Below are positions 62,008-64,000 of a stretch of 64,000 nt of DNA, in pieces (the first letter of the stretch is position 1; the number at the start of each line of letters is the position of its first letter). Made by a program: the position numbers and the translations under genes. The DNA lies in assembly GCA_022801595.1 (NCBI GenBank), contig JAAWSO010000002.1:1-64000 (forward strand), in the 5' to 3' direction. The DNA is from Clostridiales bacterium. Its GTDB lineage: Bacteria; Bacillota; Clostridia; Oscillospirales; Acutalibacteraceae. The notes below the pieces were generated by a model. That model was not told where the DNA came from. It worked only from the letters and a program-made list of their open reading frames with translations, and ran no database searches.

Positions 62008-62352
62008 TTAGACCGCTGGGTCTTCCGAAAGCTCTAACTCCCCATTCCAGAAGGCGATTCCTCCGATATTCGTGATATGATGGTAGCCGATTTGGTGTAA
62101 GATTTCGCAGGCGTTGCGGCTGCGGCTTCCGCTGAAGCAATAAACAAACAGCTTGGTATCTTTGTCAGGGATCACCTTCTGGATATGGGATACACGGTCA
62201 ACAGGGAAATTCAAGCTTCCTGGGATGTGACCTTCCCGATATTCCGGCGGATTGCGAACGTCGATCAGTTTGATAGTTGGGTCGGCGGCCAAATGTTCTT
62301 TGGCTTCGTCCATGGTAATGGACTTGCATTTGTGTCGAAATAGACCAAACAT
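62008..62352 (-). CDS. Rhodanese-like protein
   Basis: A 114-residue single rhodanese domain: IKLIDVRNPPEYREGHIPGS (CH2A motif) and the active-site loop YCFSGSRSRNA with the catalytic cysteine. It carries sulfur as a persulfide. RBS TAGGAGG. Eighty-one bases upstream of dfx, probably an independent or loosely linked unit. Confidence 0.9.
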   Translation of the reverse strand: MFGLFRHKCKSITMDEAKEHLAADPTIKLIDVRNPPEYREGHIPGSLNFPVDRVSHIQKVIPDKDTKLFVYCFSGSRSRNACEILHQIGYHHITNIGGIAFWNGELELSEDPAV

Positions 62353-62616
62353 GGATGATTCCTCCTAAAAATATTTTGTAGCTGAAAAGTTGAAAGACTC
62401 ACGATATTTTTGCCGGCTGGCTTGCAAAAACATCGAAAGAATTTTCCTTTACTCTTTTATTTTACCCTAAATTCCTAGATGATATCAAGTAATAAATGTG
62501 AAAAAAATATCATTTTAAAAAAATTAAATTTCTTTTCAAGAAACCATTTTTATGATACAATAACACACAAAGGAATCCATGCGGGCAGCCATATTTTTTT
62601 AAGGAAAGGCGGAGTA

Positions 62617-62735
62617 CACGATATGCCCGCCGTAGGCGTAGTATCATGACCTGAAAATATTAACGGAATCGAAGACCCCGGGAATTTCTCAGAACATGGA
62701 ATCATGAAAAAAGAGCGGTGTTCTTATGTTTTTCA
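62617..62735 (+). repeat. Second dispersed repeat type, copy 2
   Basis: From about 62617 (ATATGCCCGCCGTAGGCGTA, then GGAATCGAAGA, GGGAATTTCTCAGAACATGG, GAAAAAAGAGCG) the sequence aligns with 49482-49600. The rest of 62353-62832 is AT-rich and holds no gene. Confidence 0.6.
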
Positions 62736-62832
62736 CAAGGTTTTTATAAGATACGATACTTCTATGGTATGAATGTTTCGGCGTTTTCAGAAGTATGTTT
62801 ATTTTCCGCTTAACTGGATAAGGAGAATTTTT

Positions 62833-63390
62833 ATGTCACAAATTACCAAACAAGCTTTGGCCAACTCTCTGCGGAATTTATTGCAAAAAACCCCACTGGA
62901 TAAAATTACCGTTAAGGAGTTGGTGGAGGACTGCGGCGTCAACCGCCAAACCTTTTATTACCATTTTCAGGATATTTACGATCTATTGGATTGGGTATTT
63001 ACCCGGGAGGCCGAGGACGCCATTGCGGAAAACAAAACTTACGAAACGTGGCAGCAGGGATTTTTGCAGGCGTTTCGCCGGGTGGAAGAACGGAAAAGTA
63101 TGATTCGGAATGTTTACAATTCCGCCGGACGTGATCACCTGGAACGCTATCTGTATCAGATGGTATATGATGTGCTGATTGATGTGATCCATGAGCTGGC
63201 AAAGGATCGAGCAGTTTCAGAGGAGGATCAGCGCTTTATCGCCAATTTTTATAAATGGGCGTTTGTAGGTCTGCTTCTGGAATGGATTCAGACTGGCATG
63301 AAGGAACGTCCGGAAACGATTATGGAAAAGCTGGCCAAACTGATTGCGGGCGATTTTCAGAGAGCCTTGGAAAAATATGAACAAATATGA
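62833..63390 (+). CDS. TetR-type regulator (DhaS-like)
   Basis: A 185-residue protein: ITKQALANSLRNLLQKTPLD then KITVKELVEDCGVNRQTFYY HFQDIYDLLDWVF is the TetR domain of the DhaS/TetR_C_7 kind found in Firmicutes. ATG 62833 follows AAGGAG; an ATG at 62773 has no site. Target unknown; it is convergent with the Fe-S membrane protein gene. Confidence 0.85.
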   Translation: MSQITKQALANSLRNLLQKTPLDKITVKELVEDCGVNRQTFYYHFQDIYDLLDWVFTREAEDAIAENKTYETWQQGFLQAFRRVEERKSMIRNVYNSAGRDHLERYLYQMVYDVLIDVIHELAKDRAVSEEDQRFIANFYKWAFVGLLLEWIQTGMKERPETIMEKLAKLIAGDFQRALEKYEQI

Positions 63391-63443
63391 GGAAACGCCC
63401 TGCCAGAATGGTTCCGGCCGGGCGTCTTTCGCGAAAAGGGAGA

Positions 63444-64000
63444 CTATTTTTTCATAGAGGTGTGGTTTTTCTCGGAAGAGGGAACCCCACAGACCGTGCA
63501 GGATTGAGCGGCTTTGGCTTCTTTGGGATGGCGGGCTTTGCAGATCATTTGAGTCATGGTACCCATGGGGCAGTATACGCACCAAGAGCGGGGTTTGAAA
63601 AACAGCATGGTAATCAGGCCCAAAACCGTAGAGGTCAGCATAACCCCATAGAATCCAAAGGCAAACTGAGCAACCCATGGAGAGGAAACCGCCGTATGGT
63701 TGGCCCAACTCCAAGGCAGACGGATGGTCCAAAGCAAGGTGACGGTTTCGCGGAGGTCATTGGCGCCTGCAAAGACCAAATAGGTCACATACAGCATGTT
63801 GAGAAACATGATCATAAAGAAGGTCAAAAAGCCATAACGGAACCATTTGGAACGCACCCAGGCTGGAATCGGGCGATTCCGGGAAAGATGGAGTTTTTCG
63901 CCCAGCAAGCTGAAGAGCTGGCCCCTGCCGCAGAACCGGTTGCAGTATGCTTTATTTCCCCGGATCACGGAGATGAGCAGAGGAGTCAAAAAGCAGATCA
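63444..64000 (-). CDS. 4Fe-4S binding membrane protein, partial
   Basis: The window contains the C-terminal about 185 residues; the frame continues past the end of the window. Two Fe-S motifs, KAYCNRFCGRGQLFSLLG and SWCVYCPMGTMTQMIC, resemble NapH/RnfB-associated and other Fer4_5 membrane proteins. Spans are at about FLTFFMIMFLNMLYVTYLVF and FAFGFYGVMLTSTVLGLITM. Electron transfer in the membrane is likely. Confidence 0.7.
   Translation of the reverse strand, partial: ICFLTPLLISVIRGNKAYCNRFCGRGQLFSLLGEKLHLSRNRPIPAWVRSKWFRYGFLTFFMIMFLNMLYVTYLVFAGANDLRETVTLLWTIRLPWSWANHTAVSSPWVAQFAFGFYGVMLTSTVLGLITMLFFKPRSWCVYCPMGTMTQMICKARHPKEAKAAQSCTVCGVPSSEKNHTSMKK

Overview
The window reads as chromosomal DNA of an anaerobic, gut-type member of the Clostridia (Bacillota), most likely Oscillospiraceae-like. 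The basis is the rpmG-secE-nusG-rplK-rplA-rplJ-rplL order, TTG/GTG starts behind strong GGAGG ribosome sites, rubrerythrin and desulfoferrodoxin, a type III glutamine synthetase, a DUF4317 protein, and clostridial-type mobile elements driven by large serine recombinases. Family names come from recognition of motifs by eye; no database search was possible.

Layout. 0.2-3.9 kb: ribosomal/secretion/antitermination operon with an L10-type leader. 3.9-7.8 kb (minus strand): ECF sigma factor, a membrane protein joining an anti-sigma-like N-terminus to an extracellular serpin, a frameshifted Ig-like gene and a triple Ig-like lipoprotein. 8.3-8.6 kb: RNase P RNA. 8.9-16 kb: D,D-carboxypeptidase, a phosphoesterase with altered metal ligands, sbcD-sbcC, small regulators. 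16.2-19.7 kb: amt and glnN. 20-24.4 kb: VanZ-like protein, secreted protein, DUF4317, flavodoxin-like protein.

24.45-33.6 kb: a compact 9.2 kb integrative element in the 3' end of the tRNA-fMet gene. A 12 bp copy of the tRNA end marks the far side, and the displaced tRNA terminator lies just beyond it. The element carries two toxin-antitoxin modules (BrnTA-like and HigBA-like), a sigma factor split by a frameshift, a primase-helicase, a divergent repressor switch with an inverted operator pair, an antirepressor remnant and a large serine integrase. I see no capsid, relaxase or conjugation genes.

33.8-36.6 kb: cohesin-like surface protein, rubrerythrin, CrtO-like protein. 36.6-39.7 kb: debris of a mobilizable element (truncated relaxase and MobC, a broken phzF) with a divergent HxlR regulator and small monooxygenase-like gene. 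39.8-41.6 kb: UbiB-type kinase and phasin-like protein. 42.1-48.9 kb: a five-gene operon of DAHP synthase, TIM-barrel isomerase-like protein, two Fe-S/FMN/FAD enoate reductases and a shikimate dehydrogenase paralogue, suggesting hydroaromatic metabolism. 49.1-49.5 kb: four tandem copies of a ~105 bp intergenic repeat that also occurs singly elsewhere in the window. 49.7-53.7 kb: tautomerase, YjbQ, lipoprotein, then Cdd1-YaaA-DUF5131-macro domain genes with two ATGA overlaps. 54.3-61.5 kb: a 7.1 kb element inserted exactly in the loop of a transcription terminator, carrying a TetR-MFS efflux pair, a Tn916-type sigma/HTH pair, a repA remnant, an intact serine recombinase and a second one lacking its catalytic domain. 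61.5-64 kb: desulfoferrodoxin, rhodanese, a TetR-type regulator and a partial Fe-S membrane protein.

Several frameshifts are reported (5.3-5.5, 27.2, 28.1 and 39.1 kb). Real decay cannot be told from base-calling error without reads or a second genome.
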